Of a stretch of DNA of 57,658 nucleotides, positions 25,356-32,672 are shown one piece after another. Numbering within the stretch: the first letter of the stretch is position 1; every line of letters begins with the position of its first letter. Below the pieces are notes generated by a model, which did no database searches, was not told the origin of the DNA, and saw nothing but the letters and a program-made list of their open reading frames with translations. The DNA lies in NCBI GenBank assembly GCA_050012355.1, contig JBEKHI010000002.1, positions 1 to 57,658 of the forward strand, in the 5' to 3' direction. Position numbers and translations under genes: made by a program. This DNA is from JBEKHI01 sp050012355 (GTDB lineage: Bacteria > Actinomycetota > Actinomycetes > Streptosporangiales > Streptosporangiaceae).

Positions 25356-25736
25356 TTCCCGTTCGGGATTTGGACCCGATGCGCCATCGCCATCGGCGTT
25401 AACGCGGGTCTGGTAGGCGTACTGCTTACGGGTAATCGGGTTGCGGACGAGGGTCGTCCCGGACGCCGGCATAGTCCGCGGCCCGGCGCTAAGCGGCGTC
25501 CCAGCGCCGCCGAGACCCCACGGGGACTCGACGACAGAAACACCCGAAGCCGGAAGACCGGTCATCCCGGCATACGCCGAGGCAACCGGCGCCACGCCCA
25601 TGACACCCGGGAGTACCGGAACATGACGCAGCGCGGACACGCAGACATCCGCCGGGAACCACGAAGCAACCACAACAGGCAGAACGGTGCTACGCGGACG
25701 CGGCTTCACCCCGAATTCGAAGTCGATGTTCGTCAC
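25347..25736 (-). CDS. long ORF in the whiB7 leader (129 codons), unknown
   Basis: A 129-residue ORF from GTG 25736 (GTG 25745 is in frame with an AGGAAGG close by). Its start overlaps the stop of a 16-codon upstream ORF as GTGA, so it would be translated by coupling. It is protein-like, with Trp, Tyr and Phe scattered, but matches no family I know; it begins VTNIDFEFGVKPRP and ends NPEREPV. Codons include more CGT, GTT and GCT than the surrounding genes. It spans nearly the whole leader between promoter and attenuator, so it may serve as a translation sensor rather than a functional protein. A separate gene is not excluded. Confidence 0.55.
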   Translation of the reverse strand: MTNIDFEFGVKPRPRSTVLPVVVASWFPADVCVSALRHVPVLPGVMGVAPVASAYAGMTGLPASGVSVVESPWGLGGAGTPLSAGPRTMPASGTTLVRNPITRKQYAYQTRVNADGDGASGPNPEREPV

Positions 25737-25783
25737 GTGTGGCACCCCCTTCCTGATGGGTTGACAGTGGAGCCCACGGACAT
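25733..25783 (-). CDS. 16-residue whiB7 upstream ORF, probably leaderless
   Basis: ATG 25783 opens a short frame reading MSVGSTVNPSGRGCHT, stopping at TGA 25733-25735. Its A is seven bases past the predicted -10 hexamer, exactly where transcription should start, so the mRNA is probably leaderless. The TGA overlaps the GTG of the 129-codon leader ORF. A uORF at this place is known for whiB7 regulation; the sequence itself shows it only by structure. Confidence 0.55.
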   Translation of the reverse strand: MSVGSTVNPSGRGCHT

Positions 25784-25790
25784 GTCGTAA

Positions 25791-25829
25791 ACCCTATGCG
25801 GCGGTCACCAACGAGGGCAACCTATTTTT
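25791..25829 (-). promoter_or_regulatory. WhiB7-type autoregulated promoter
   Basis: On the minus strand, AAAAATA (25829-25823) stands two bases before the -35 TTGCCC (25820-25815), followed by an 18-base spacer and the -10 TAGGGT (25796-25791). WhiB7-dependent sigma-A promoters have just this AT-rich block upstream of -35. The promoter begins within 12 bases of the tesB stop codon. Confidence 0.78.
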
Positions 25830-25840
25830 GACCTGCGGTT

Positions 25841-26701
25841 TCACCCGAGCGGGGACCGAATGAGCCCCTCTTGCACGACGGAGACCACGAGGTCTCCATT
25901 CTCGGTGAAAACCTCGCCGCGCGCTAGCCCCCGGCCACCGTAAGCTACCGGAGATTCCTGCGCGTAGAGCAGCCACCGGTCCGCGCGGAACGGGCGGTGG
26001 AACCACATGGCGTGATCGAGACTGGCGCCGGTCGTTTTGCCATCGTAGAAACTCAGCCCGTGACCAAGCAGCACAGTGTCGAGGAGGGTCATGTCTGAGA
26101 CGTAGGTCATCAGGCAGACGTGCAGCAGCGGGTCGTCGGGAAGTTCGCCGTCAACGCGCAGCCAGACCATGTTGCGGGTGGTACGCAGCGCCGGGTCGAG
26201 CACCGCCTCCGAGCTCAGCGGGCCGATGGTCCGCAGATCGATCGGGTTTTCCCTGATCAGGATGGGCAGCGCGTCGCCGTACAGCTTGTGCAGCCGGTCC
26301 ACGTCGCGTGGCAAGGCGTCCGGCGGCGGGACGTCGGGCATCGGGTCGGAGTGCACCGGTCCCGGCTCGGCGTGGTGGAACGAGGCGGACAGCGTGAAGA
26401 TCGGCCGCCCGTGCTGCACGGCGGAGACCCGGCGGGTGGTGAAGGACCGGCCGTCACGGACCCGGTCCACCGTGTACACCAAGGGCACGGTGGGGTCACC
26501 AGGGCGGATGAAGTAAGCGTGCAGCGAATGCACCGGACGGTCGGGCGGGACGGTGCGGCCCGCGGCGACCAGCGCCTGGCCGGCCACTTGACCGCCGAAA
26601 ACCCGCTGCACGGTCTCGTCCGGGCTGCGCCCGCGGAAGATGTTGACCTCGATCTGCTCTAGGTCCAGCAGATCGAGCAGCTCAGAAATCCGGTCGCTCA
26701 A
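25841..26701 (-). CDS. tesB: acyl-CoA thioesterase II
   Basis: A 286-residue double-hotdog thioesterase starting at TTG 26701, whose first bases overlap the uvrD2 TGA; the frame is open to 26890 but that part is antisense-like. Motifs are RVFGGQVAGQALVAAGRTV near residue 30, VHSLHAYFIRPGDP, the first hotdog, then SLDHAMWFHRPFRADRWLLY in the second, which carries the catalytic Asp region, and the end VVSVVQEGLIR. It hydrolyses acyl-CoA to free acid and CoA. The overlapped start means it is translated with uvrD2; upstream of the whiB7 promoter on the same strand. Confidence 0.9.
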   Translation of the reverse strand: MSDRISELLDLLDLEQIEVNIFRGRSPDETVQRVFGGQVAGQALVAAGRTVPPDRPVHSLHAYFIRPGDPTVPLVYTVDRVRDGRSFTTRRVSAVQHGRPIFTLSASFHHAEPGPVHSDPMPDVPPPDALPRDVDRLHKLYGDALPILIRENPIDLRTIGPLSSEAVLDPALRTTRNMVWLRVDGELPDDPLLHVCLMTYVSDMTLLDTVLLGHGLSFYDGKTTGASLDHAMWFHRPFRADRWLLYAQESPVAYGGRGLARGEVFTENGDLVVSVVQEGLIRSPLG

Positions 26702-28365
26702 CGCCGCAGCTCCGCCCAGAAGCGGGATCGCTTGCCGGACGCCTGCGACCAGGAGAGCACCAGGTGCTCGCGAGCCCGGGTCACGGCGACGTACAGCAGT
26801 CGCCGTTCCTCGTCTATAGCGTCTTGGGTGCGTGCGTACACGATGGGAATTATGCCTTCTGCCAGGCACGGAAGTAGCACCGCGTCCCATTCAAGGCCTT
26901 TTGCGGCGTGAATTGTGGCGAGGGTCACGGCCTCCGGCACGGGGGCATGGCCGATCTCGGCGCGCCTGGACAACTCGGCTACGAAGTCCGTGAGCGACTT
27001 GTCAGGCGGCATGTCCGCCGCTAGCTGAGCGATCGCGGTGAGCGACTCCCACCGCTCGCGGGTCCGGCCCGTCCCTTCCGGCGGGCGCGGCGTGAGCCCA
27101 GCTGTCGTCAAGACGTGCCGGACGGCTGCTTCCAGGCCGTCAGCCGCGCCATCCCCGACCGATACGGCGGCACCGCGCAGCAGCACGAGGGCCTCGCGGA
27201 CCTCGGGGCGATCGTAGAAGCGTTCCGCGCCGCGGACGACGTAGGGGATCCGTGCCTCCGCCAGCGCTCGCTCAAACCGCTCCGTATGCGCGTTTATCCG
27301 CAGCAGGATGGCGATCTCCCGGTACGGGATACCGTGCGCCACCAGGCCCCCCACCTGCGACGCCACCCCCTCGGCCTCGGCCAGGTCCGAGGGGTACTCT
27401 GTCAGCACCGGATCCGGACCGGCCCGGCGCTGAGCGACCAGGGCGGCGCTATCCGAGCCCGCCCGTGCCACCCGGTTGGCCAGCGCGACCACCTGCGGCG
27501 AGGACCGGTAGTCCCGTACCAGCCGGACCACACTGGCCGCGGGGAACTCGTCCGCGAAGCCGCGCAGGTAAGTCGGAGTCGCCCCGGCGAACGTATAGAT
27601 GGTCTGGTGCGGGTCGCCGACCACGCACAGTTCGTCACGGTCGCCCACCCACGCGTCGAGCAGCAGCTTCTGCAGCGGGCTCACGTCCTGGTACTCATCG
27701 ACAGTGAAATAGCGATACGTGTCATGGACCTGGCGCGTCACCGCCCGCTCTGCGAAAATCATGGCCGCGGTGAGCTCGAGGACAGACTCGAAGTCGATAA
27801 GCTGCCGCTCGCGGCGAAACCTCTCGTATGCCTCAAAGAGGCGTCCAGCCTGCTCAAGACCGCCAGCCGGGGTACGCCCGGCCTTCGCGGCGAGCGCGGG
27901 GTAGTCGGCCGGGCGGATCTGGCAGACCTTGGCCCACTCGATCTCGGAGGCGGTGTCGGCCAGTGTCGGCGAGTCGAGCCGCTGCTGGCCCGCCTGGGCC
28001 GCCGCCTCCCGCAGCACCGGGATCTTGGACTCGACCAGCTTGGGCGGGCGGCCGCCGATCACCTTCGGCCAGAAATAGGTGAGCTGCCGCAGCGCGGCGG
28101 CGTGGAACGTGCTGGCCCGGACGCTCTCCACGCCCAGCTCGCGGAGCCTGCCGCGCAACTCCCCCGCGGCCCGGACGGTAAAGGTGAGCGCCAGCGCCTT
28201 CGCCGGGTCCACCACGCCGGTATACACGCCGTAGGCGATCCGGTGCGTGATGGCGCGGGTCTTGCCGGTCCCCGCACCGGCGAGCACGCAGACTGGCCCG
28301 CGCGTCGCGAGCGCGACCTCGCGTTGCTCTGGGTCCAGCGCGTCCAGCAAGGCCTCGGCGTCCAT
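26698..28365 (-). CDS. uvrD2: UvrD/Rep-family DNA helicase, UvrD2-like, short form
   Basis: A 555-residue SF1A helicase from ATG 28365 (MDAEALLDALDPEQRE); the frame extends to 28437, but mycobacterial UvrD2 starts near here. Walker A is LAGAGTGKTRAITHRIA, the Walker B region is FTVDEYQDVSPLQ, motif III GDPHQTIYTFAGA, motif V HAAKGLEWDAV, and VAVTRAREHL is motif VI. The protein stops shortly after motif VI at RFWAELRR. Mycobacterial UvrD2 is about 700 residues, adding a zinc tetracysteine and an HRDC domain that are absent here, so substrate loading may differ. Its stop overlaps tesB; the mycoredoxin gene diverges from it. Confidence 0.9.
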   Translation of the reverse strand: MDAEALLDALDPEQREVALATRGPVCVLAGAGTGKTRAITHRIAYGVYTGVVDPAKALALTFTVRAAGELRGRLRELGVESVRASTFHAAALRQLTYFWPKVIGGRPPKLVESKIPVLREAAAQAGQQRLDSPTLADTASEIEWAKVCQIRPADYPALAAKAGRTPAGGLEQAGRLFEAYERFRRERQLIDFESVLELTAAMIFAERAVTRQVHDTYRYFTVDEYQDVSPLQKLLLDAWVGDRDELCVVGDPHQTIYTFAGATPTYLRGFADEFPAASVVRLVRDYRSSPQVVALANRVARAGSDSAALVAQRRAGPDPVLTEYPSDLAEAEGVASQVGGLVAHGIPYREIAILLRINAHTERFERALAEARIPYVVRGAERFYDRPEVREALVLLRGAAVSVGDGAADGLEAAVRHVLTTAGLTPRPPEGTGRTRERWESLTAIAQLAADMPPDKSLTDFVAELSRRAEIGHAPVPEAVTLATIHAAKGLEWDAVLLPCLAEGIIPIVYARTQDAIDEERRLLYVAVTRAREHLVLSWSQASGKRSRFWAELRR

Positions 28366-28460
28366 CCAGGTCAGCTTAGAGCCTTTAGGGAACCTGGGAA
28401 CGTCGCGGGCACGTCCGGTGTTACACGTATCTGACATGTCATGAACAGGAGGTCCTAGCG

Positions 28461-28712
28461 GTGCCGGTCACGATGTACACAACGACTTGGTGCGGGTTCT
28501 GCCGCCGGCTGAAGGCGCAGCTCGCACGGGCTGGTGTCGAGGTAAAAGAGGTCGACATCGAGCAGGACCCTGGCGCGGCGGATTTCGTTATGTCGGTAAA
28601 TGGGGGAAACCAGACGGTTCCCACGATCCTATTCTCCGACGGTTCGACCATGTGCAACCCTTCCGCCGCACAAGTACAAGCTCGACTAAACGAGCTAAAA
28701 ATCGCTAATTAG
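28461..28712 (+). CDS. mrx1: mycoredoxin
   Basis: An 83-residue glutaredoxin-like protein with the active site WCGFC at residues 10-14, the cis-proline NQTVPTILF and DGSTMCNPS. Mycoredoxin-1 reduces mycothiol-protein mixed disulfides, so the organism should make mycothiol, as actinobacteria do. It starts at GTG 28461 with an AGGAGG site eleven bases upstream. It is divergent from uvrD2, as in Rv3198A, and precedes an ANTAR protein rather than nudC. Confidence 0.94.
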   Translation: MPVTMYTTTWCGFCRRLKAQLARAGVEVKEVDIEQDPGAADFVMSVNGGNQTVPTILFSDGSTMCNPSAAQVQARLNELKIAN

Positions 28713-28783
28713 CATAAAACGACGGTCAGTATCTCTCCCGTGACAAGGGGGTAATCTGCAGGGACCGGGGAAAGCAGGGGATC

Positions 28784-29287
28784 ATGAGCGGAGCCGAAAG
28801 CGAAAGACCGGATGACCTGGTAGTCAGGAAAGGCGAGCGCGGCTGGGTGGTCGGCCAAGAAGAAGTGTCCGACTTGACCAGTGCCATGGTGCTCGCTGAT
28901 CTGTTCGCTTCCGAGCACAAGGAAGATGCGCCGCAGGTGACGGCGCCGCCGCCGCAGGCCGCGTCGGAGGAAGCGGGTGAGGCGGAGCGGCTGGCGGTCA
29001 CGGTCCAGCAGCTCGAGCACGCACTCGCCTCACGTGTCCAGGTCGAGCAGGCCATCGGCGTACTGGCCGAACGGCACCGGCTCCGGCCTCGGGATGCGTT
29101 CGAGCTGCTCCGCGGCGCTGCCCGCAAGCAAGGGCGGCGGCTGGTCGACATGGCGCAGGATGTGGTGGCCTCGGCCGCTAACCCGCTGCTGCGCTTGCCG
29201 GAGGAACTCGGCCGCAAGCTCCCCGGCCCACGGTCCCACGGCCGTGCTGCTCGGCGCGCCCGGCGCGCCGAGCAGCAGGCCTCCTAG
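28784..29287 (+). CDS. ANTAR-domain RNA-binding antiterminator
   Basis: A 167-residue protein. Residues about 75-135 form an ANTAR three-helix bundle (ALASRVQVEQAIGVLAERH, then PRDAFELLRGAARKQGRRL). The N-terminal 70 residues include VVGQEEVSDLTSAMVLADLF, a small domain unlike GAF or PAS sensors. The tail is basic (RSHGRAARRARRAEQQ). ANTAR proteins bind paired hexaloop hairpins in mRNA leaders and prevent termination; its target is not apparent here. A perfect 15-base inverted repeat covers its last codons. It lies downstream of mrx1 on the same strand and converges on the WNG protein gene. Confidence 0.85.
   Translation: MSGAESERPDDLVVRKGERGWVVGQEEVSDLTSAMVLADLFASEHKEDAPQVTAPPPQAASEEAGEAERLAVTVQQLEHALASRVQVEQAIGVLAERHRLRPRDAFELLRGAARKQGRRLVDMAQDVVASAANPLLRLPEELGRKLPGPRSHGRAARRARRAEQQAS
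29246..29276. terminator. perfect inverted repeat at the ANTAR gene end
   Basis: Fifteen-base arms (29246-29260 and 29262-29276, GCTGCTCGGCGCGCC and its complement) around one base. It lies inside the last codons of the ANTAR gene and just before the end of the convergent WNG-repeat gene, so it could be a bidirectional terminator and also shapes the Ala/Arg tail. Confidence 0.6.
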
Positions 29288-29290
29288 GCT

Positions 29291-30394
29291 TTACGGCACC
29301 GGACCGTAGATGACCATGGCCGGGTGGAGCACGTCGCTGTTCTCGTTCTCGTAGACGGTGGCGGCACCCCAGTAAGAGCCGGACGTGCCGGGAATCTTCA
29401 CGAGCGCATCGACGTCACCGCCCATGACCGGCGAAGCTATCGGCAGGCCATTGACCCACGTCTTACCCGTCCAGTGCGCCCAGGCACCGAACCACGCGCC
29501 GCCGTTCCCATCCGGTGTCACGCCGTTACTCGGGGATAGCGAACGGGGAGCGGTGATCTGCTGCCATTCGTGGCCGTTCCAGCGCAGCGCGAAGGCCGTG
29601 CTCGCGTTCTCAGTCCAGCCGCTCAGCCAGACGTCACTCGTCGCATCGGTCGCGGCCGCCGCAGTGCCGTTTACCTCCGGATGTGGCGTGCTCACCTCTG
29701 CCCACTTCGCGCCGTTCCACTTGTAGGCGACGAGCTTGCCGATGCCGTTGTTCTCGTTCTGCCCGGCGATGCCCGCCGCCCAGAGGTTCGCGGTGGAGGT
29801 GCCCGCGAGACCGGTGATGCTGGTGCTGATCGGGTAATCCGTCCAGGCGTTGCCGTTCCAGTGCCACATGTCCGTCACGCAGCTCGGGTCGGCCGCCGCA
29901 CCTGAGCACGAGGTGCTGCCGCTCGTCCACACGTTCGTCGCGCTGAGCACCACAGGGTTGTCAAGCACGACGTCCTGCGGGACGGCGATGGCGTTCCAGT
30001 GCGAGCCGTTGAAATGGAACACCTCCTGGTTCTCCGAGTCGTTCGCGTCCATTCCGAAGACCCAGACGTCATTAGCGGCGGGCGCGGCGATCTCGCTAGC
30101 GTAATAGCCCGCGCTTCCCGGGACGGAGACCGTTGCCCAGCTCTTTCCGTTCCAGTGCAGGACGTATGGCTTATTCAGCAGCGTCTGTCCGTCGTAGAGC
30201 GCACCAGCCGCCCAGGCGTCGGTCTTGCTGACCGCCGCCACGCTGTACAAGCCGCCGGTGAGCTTCGGCGCGTAGTAGTTGAGTCGCCACTCGTTTGTGC
30301 TGGCCGCGCTGGCAGGCGCCGCACCGGAGGCGATGCTTAGCATGGCGACGGCAGCGCATGCGGCAGCCGCCCGCCCCAACAGGCGAGTAATCAT
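29291..30394 (-). CDS. secreted WNG-repeat beta-propeller-like protein
   Basis: A 367-residue exported protein with a signal peptide (basic start, LGRAAAACAAVAMLSIASG, cleavage near ASA at about residue 30). The mature part has six repeats with the motif W-N-G-x-x-W or near it (HWNGKSWATVS, FNGSHWNAIA, HWNGNAWTDYP, KWNGAKWAEVS, RWNGHEWQQIT, HWTGKTWVNGL), preceded by DxW loops such as TDAWAAG, NDVWVFG, SDVWLSG. This suggests a kelch-like or galactose-oxidase-like propeller for carbohydrate or surface binding. No enzyme residues were recognised. It is convergent with the ANTAR gene and downstream of the SGNH hydrolase on the same strand. Confidence 0.78.
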   Translation of the reverse strand: MITRLLGRAAAACAAVAMLSIASGAAPASAASTNEWRLNYYAPKLTGGLYSVAAVSKTDAWAAGALYDGQTLLNKPYVLHWNGKSWATVSVPGSAGYYASEIAAPAANDVWVFGMDANDSENQEVFHFNGSHWNAIAVPQDVVLDNPVVLSATNVWTSGSTSCSGAAADPSCVTDMWHWNGNAWTDYPISTSITGLAGTSTANLWAAGIAGQNENNGIGKLVAYKWNGAKWAEVSTPHPEVNGTAAAATDATSDVWLSGWTENASTAFALRWNGHEWQQITAPRSLSPSNGVTPDGNGGAWFGAWAHWTGKTWVNGLPIASPVMGGDVDALVKIPGTSGSYWGAATVYENENSDVLHPAMVIYGPVP

Positions 30395-30504
30395 CGTAAG
30401 TCAGGCCCCTTAAACCCCGTTCTGCCATCCCACTGAGGCAGATGTGTCGGGAATACAGTAAGGCCAACTGTCAGGCAAATGATGGGCTTTGCCGCAAATG
30501 TCGC

Positions 30505-31620
30505 TTAACCGATGGCGCGGAGGATCACGGCGGTGATAGCGCTGTAACCACGCGCGTTTGGGTGGAAGGGCTCGGCCAGCGAGCCAGGGATCAGTCCTTC
30601 GACGTACCGCACGTCCTCAGGCTGGCAGAAGTCATGGCCAATCGTCGGCGTATACGTGTTCACGTACGCGGCACCCGCCTTAGCCGCCGCGCTTGCCATC
30701 ATCTGGTTGAGGTCCTGCTCCAGGCCGCGCAGGTAGGCGATGTCTCCGGAGGCGATCGGGACGGCGGGCCAGCAGCCGCCGCCGGTCGCCGGGAAGACGT
30801 CCGGATAACCGACCAGCAGGACCTCCGCGCGCGGCGCGCGGCCCTTTATCCCCGTCAGGACACCGGTAATGGTCTTCGCATCGGCGGAAATCTCGGTTGC
30901 CAGCGAACTGCCGAAATGCTTGGCGCACGGAGCGCCGGACGGGTCCGTGAAGCTCAGCAGCACACAGGTCTCCATCAGGTGGCTGAATCCGCCGTCGAAG
31001 TCATCTCCGCCGACCGTGAGCATGACTAGCGCGTCGTTGGCCCGCAGCACGTTGAACTGCGCCGGGTTCGTACCGATGAGGGTGGACTGGGCTTCGGTCA
31101 TGTTGGCGCTGGTGGCACCGGAGCAGGCGGCATCGATGAACGTTGTCGCCTTGAGCGCCGCGACCACGTCGGCGCCGTAGTTGTGCGTGGATCGCAGGCA
31201 GCCGATGGGACCGCCGGACGGTGAGACCGGGATCAGCGGGCCCGCCGCGTACGAGTCGCCGAGCAGGACGACGGGGGCGCCCGCGGCGACCGCCGCCCGC
31301 AGCGCGGCAGCAGAGCTGACCGTGTCCGTGGCACCGCCCGCCCGGACCGCGCCGGTCGCCGCGGTGATGCCGAAGACCGCGAGTACGACGACGGTGATCA
31401 CGCCCGCGCTCTGCCGCCACCGCCCGGTCCTTGGCCGGCGCTCCCCCTTCACCGCCCAGCGCGACCAGAAGCCGCGGCGAGCCGGTTCCGCGACGAACGC
31501 CGCTTCCTCGACCTCATCGATCTCCTCGGGCTCGGCGTCCTCGGCGTCGCGGAGTTCTTCCCACCGCGCCAAGTCGATCGCCATGCTCCACGTGATCCCC
31601 GGCATCCCGTGTTCCCACAT
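30505..31620 (-). CDS. membrane-anchored SGNH/GDSL hydrolase
   Basis: A 371-residue predicted esterase/lipase. An acidic cytoplasmic N-terminus (residues 1-60), one membrane span (about 74-95, SAGVITVVVLAVFGI) and an extracellular SGNH domain. Block I is VVLLGDSYAAG, with the serine nucleophile; block III reads TVGGDDFDGG with Asp where GxND has Asn; block V is EPFHPNARGYSA with the histidine. The lost Asn may weaken the oxyanion hole. The cysteines suggest a disulfide-stabilised secreted domain. Start ATG 31620 has AGGAGG about six bases upstream. Neighbours do not show the substrate. Confidence 0.83.
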   Translation of the reverse strand: MWEHGMPGITWSMAIDLARWEELRDAEDAEPEEIDEVEEAAFVAEPARRGFWSRWAVKGERRPRTGRWRQSAGVITVVVLAVFGITAATGAVRAGGATDTVSSAAALRAAVAAGAPVVLLGDSYAAGPLIPVSPSGGPIGCLRSTHNYGADVVAALKATTFIDAACSGATSANMTEAQSTLIGTNPAQFNVLRANDALVMLTVGGDDFDGGFSHLMETCVLLSFTDPSGAPCAKHFGSSLATEISADAKTITGVLTGIKGRAPRAEVLLVGYPDVFPATGGGCWPAVPIASGDIAYLRGLEQDLNQMMASAAAKAGAAYVNTYTPTIGHDFCQPEDVRYVEGLIPGSLAEPFHPNARGYSAITAVILRAIG

Positions 31621-31776
31621 GACGCCCTCCTGCCGGTAACAATCCGTAGCGTAATCGTCGCACGACGATTAGTTACATCATGAGCGCATGAAGCACGGAA
31701 AATCAAGACATATACGCCTTACCTTCAAGGCATGTTCGGTGGCCGCCGCTGCCGACCGGCGGCTACCCAACCCCAA

Positions 31777-31820
31777 CGATGGCCCACCGCTGGGGTTATA
31801 GGCCCAGCGGTGGGCCATCG
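31777..31820. repeat. dispersed inverted repeat, family A copy 2
   Basis: Perfect 18-base arms (31777-31794 and 31803-31820, CGATGGCCCACCGCTGGG) with an eight-base loop. The arm matches the core of copies at 3880-3937 and 45573-45630, without their outer CCATG part. It lies between the SGNH gene start and the unknown gene at 31902. Confidence 0.87.
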
Positions 31821-31901
31821 CTGGCGCCGCAAAGGGCCGCGCGGAGGGCTGCCGAGCGGTCCCGCGGAGGGACGGGTGGGGAGAAAGGGGATGTCTGGTA
31901 T

Positions 31902-32672
31902 ATGTTGCCCATGCGAATGCGGGGCAGGCTGCGGGAGCCGGTGGTGGGGACGTTCCGGGTGACGGCTGTGTCGACCAGCATTGAAGGAAGCAGACGGGAG
32001 TACCACGCCCGGGTGTCGGGGGTGGTGTCCGGGCCCGAGGTGGCCGCCACCGCCGTGTCAACCTGGGTCCGCGGGCTGCGTCACCTCGAGGACGTGCCAT
32101 CGGCCGGCCAGGAATACGATGCGCTGGTGGACCGGAAGGATCCCTCCAGGTTCGAGGTCCACTGGCCGCCCCGGCTGGATCCCACCTCAGAGAAGGTGCG
32201 CGACGAAGCGTACTCCCGGCAGGTCGCCGCGGCCATCCGGCTCGGCCTGGATCCCTCGGTGGTACCGCCTGCGCTGCCGCCTCCGACCCGGATGCGTGCG
32301 ATCGTGCGCGGCATGGCGGACGAACGCGTCGGCAACGGCCCGCTGCCGGATGGCAGCATGCCGGTGGGCACCACCGAGGCCGACCAGCTCCTGGAGTCCG
32401 GCGAGGCCGCGATGGCGACCATCACCGGCATCGACTTTCTTCCCATTCCCGCCGCCGTGCTCCCGAGCCCGGAAGCCAGCATCGCCAACGTGGCGCTCAA
32501 GATCCAGCGCGAAGACGGCAGCAGCTACCAGGCGCTCGCCCGCTTCGGGTACCGCAACGAGGCCCGCCGCGCCCAGGTCGGTTTTGTCGGCGCGTCGGTC
32601 CCGGTCCGCATCAACCCCGATGACCCGTCGCGGGTCGCGCTCGACGTCAGGGATCTTCCCCCGGTCGACTAA
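31902..32672 (+). CDS. conserved hypothetical protein, unknown family
   Basis: A 256-residue protein from ATG 31902; the frame extends to 31779 through the family A repeat, so the extra N-terminus is unlikely. It has a beta-rich start (PVVGTFRVTAVSTSIEGS), a segment PSRFEVHWPPRLDPTSEKVR, and a second half (AMATITGIDFLPIPAAVLP) resembling repeated small beta-domains; the two halves may be duplicated. No signal peptide, membrane span or catalytic motif is seen and no family is recognised. Its stop abuts the stop of the convergent HTH regulator (no bases between). Confidence 0.7.
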   Translation: MLPMRMRGRLREPVVGTFRVTAVSTSIEGSRREYHARVSGVVSGPEVAATAVSTWVRGLRHLEDVPSAGQEYDALVDRKDPSRFEVHWPPRLDPTSEKVRDEAYSRQVAAAIRLGLDPSVVPPALPPPTRMRAIVRGMADERVGNGPLPDGSMPVGTTEADQLLESGEAAMATITGIDFLPIPAAVLPSPEASIANVALKIQREDGSSYQALARFGYRNEARRAQVGFVGASVPVRINPDDPSRVALDVRDLPPVD

